This document shows, piece by piece, positions 5,908-6,559 of a stretch of DNA of 6,559 nt (the stretch's first letter is position 1; the number at the start of each line of letters is the position of its first letter). Source of the DNA: Clostridia bacterium (GTDB taxonomy: Bacteria; Bacillota; Clostridia; Oscillospirales; CAG-272); the NCBI GenBank assembly GCA_017452215.1, contig JAFTMU010000319.1, positions 1 to 6,559 of the forward strand, read 5' to 3'. Below the pieces are notes generated by a model, which did not search any database, had not been told where the DNA came from, and saw only the letters and a program-made list of their open reading frames with translations. The position numbers and the translations under genes were made by a program.

Positions 5908-6559
5908 AATTTCACTCCGTCTGCATCCTCGCAAAAATGAACGGAGAACTTTCCTTTCAAATGCGGGAAAGCCTTCAAATATTCTTTGGTGACCTTTTCC
6001 TTGATGGATTCTTCAAACGCAGGATCGATCAGCGCCATACAGCAGCCCTTGAATCCTGCTCCGGAGAAGCGGCCGCCGTAAATGCCCTCGGTCTCGGTCA
6101 TGATCTCATAGAGCTTTTTCAGCTCGGGAGAACCCGTTTCGTAGTTGTAGATAGAGGAGCGTCCGCTTTCGAAGGAGAGTCTGCCAAACTCCTCGATATC
6201 TCCCCGTCTCCAAGCCTCGGCGCCCCTTTGTACACGGTCAAACTCCGAGTACCAGTGCTCGGCACGCTTGCGCCAATTATCGGGGAGCTTATCCTTGTGT
6301 CTTTGATAGACCTCGTAGGGAACGTCACGCAAATTGGTTTCCTGGAATTTTCCGTATTCCATGCCCTCAAATGCCATAAGAGCATAGGCGGCACTGCGGC
6401 ATTCATCTACACGCATATTAAAGACAGAGCCTGCCAAGGATCTCTCCAAGCCGCTGAAAAAGATGGCGATCTTATACGGCTTCATATTCTTTGGATTGGG
6501 AATGAGCTCGTAGCTGTCGTCCAGCATATCCATATACAAGAGGTGTCCTTTTTTACAAT
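5904..6559 (-). CDS. Galactokinase-family GHMP kinase, galacturonokinase-like (C-terminal half; 5' end outside the window)
   Basis: The frame stays open to the right edge, so about 217 C-terminal residues of a protein normally near 400-430 residues are visible. Seen in order are the strand HLLYMDM followed by an acidic stretch (in GalK this part carries the substrate-side D-C-R-S/L), VFNMRVDECRSAAYAL (45-60 of the visible part, like Y-N-x-R-x-x-E-C in galactokinases), RAEHWYSEFDRVQRGAEAW (98-116), SSIYNYETGSPELKKLYEI (134-152, the GalK S-L-x-x-x-Y-x-x-S-x-P-E-L region) and the GHMP C-terminal glycine loop GGRFSGAGFKGCC (161-173). GalK has R-M-T-G-G-G-F-G-G there; the R-F-S-G-A-G-F-x-G-C-C form recalls plant galacturonokinase, from memory and not checked. 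The ATP-binding loop and the catalytic base are outside the window. It phosphorylates C1 of a sugar, and it heads the visible part of the operon, its stop overlapping the nucleotidylyltransferase start. Confidence 0.85.
   Translation of the reverse strand, partial: CKKGHLLYMDMLDDSYELIPNPKNMKPYKIAIFFSGLERSLAGSVFNMRVDECRSAAYALMAFEGMEYGKFQETNLRDVPYEVYQRHKDKLPDNWRKRAEHWYSEFDRVQRGAEAWRRGDIEEFGRLSFESGRSSIYNYETGSPELKKLYEIMTETEGIYGGRFSGAGFKGCCMALIDPAFEESIKEKVTKEYLKAFPHLKGKFSVHFCEDADGVKL
5915..5918 (-). promoter_or_regulatory. Ribosome binding site deciding the nucleotidylyltransferase start
   Basis: GGAG on the minus strand, 7 bases before the ATG at 5907 and inside the end of the kinase gene. It supports the 5907 start over the upstream in-frame ATG at 5934 and points to translational coupling through the ATGA overlap. 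Confidence 0.6.

Noticed and set aside
5167..5940. A 257-codon + strand open frame opposite the nucleotidylyltransferase
   Set aside because: It mirrors the full length of a well-supported gene on the other strand and shows no family motif of its own.
1..6559. CRISPR array, tRNA/rRNA genes, insertion sequences, attachment sites, riboswitch
   Set aside because: No regularly spaced repeats, no tRNA-like cloverleaf, no transposase or integrase motifs, and no long untranslated leader were seen. The only non-coding stretch of note is 2585-2881, explained by the rfbB remnant and the terminator.

Overview
The window looks like part of a surface-polysaccharide (capsule or O-antigen-like) locus of a low-to-moderate GC Gram-positive bacterium, most likely Bacillota and possibly a gut Clostridia relative. 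The reasons are the strong AGGAG/AAGGAG ribosome binding sites, the tight overlapping operons and the protein families. The taxonomic guess is weak, because there is no rRNA or lineage marker here.

Left part (1-2584, + strand, AT-rich): the 3' end of a polytopic membrane protein (possibly the Wzy-type polymerase), a polysaccharide pyruvyl transferase family protein, and a Wzx-type flippase. Each gene overlaps the next by a few bases, so they form one transcription unit for making, decorating and exporting a repeat-unit polysaccharide.

Centre (2585-2881): the roughly 300 bases without an intact gene are not empty. Directly after the flippase stop there is a frameshifted, truncated remnant of rfbB (dTDP-glucose 4,6-dehydratase), readable across three reading frames. 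It is followed by a long perfect-stem hairpin with A and T tracts that should act as a bidirectional terminator between two converging operons.

Right part (2882-6559, - strand, visibly more GC-rich): four genes transcribed right to left. They are a galactokinase-family GHMP kinase (5' end outside the window, galacturonokinase-like), a short sugar-1-phosphate nucleotidylyltransferase, a UDP-glucuronate 4-epimerase-like SDR protein, and a PF14907-type nucleotidyltransferase-fold protein of unknown function. The first three overlap and form a logical chain: sugar to sugar-1-phosphate to NDP-sugar to its C4 epimer. My working hypothesis is a salvage route for galacturonate/glucuronate (or galactose) into UDP-sugars that feed polysaccharide synthesis.

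The most interesting points are this kinase/nucleotidylyltransferase/epimerase module with a PF14907 protein at its end, and the decayed rfbB lying exactly at the junction between two blocks of different base composition, which suggests past cassette exchange in the locus. I did not find an entirely new kind of system.
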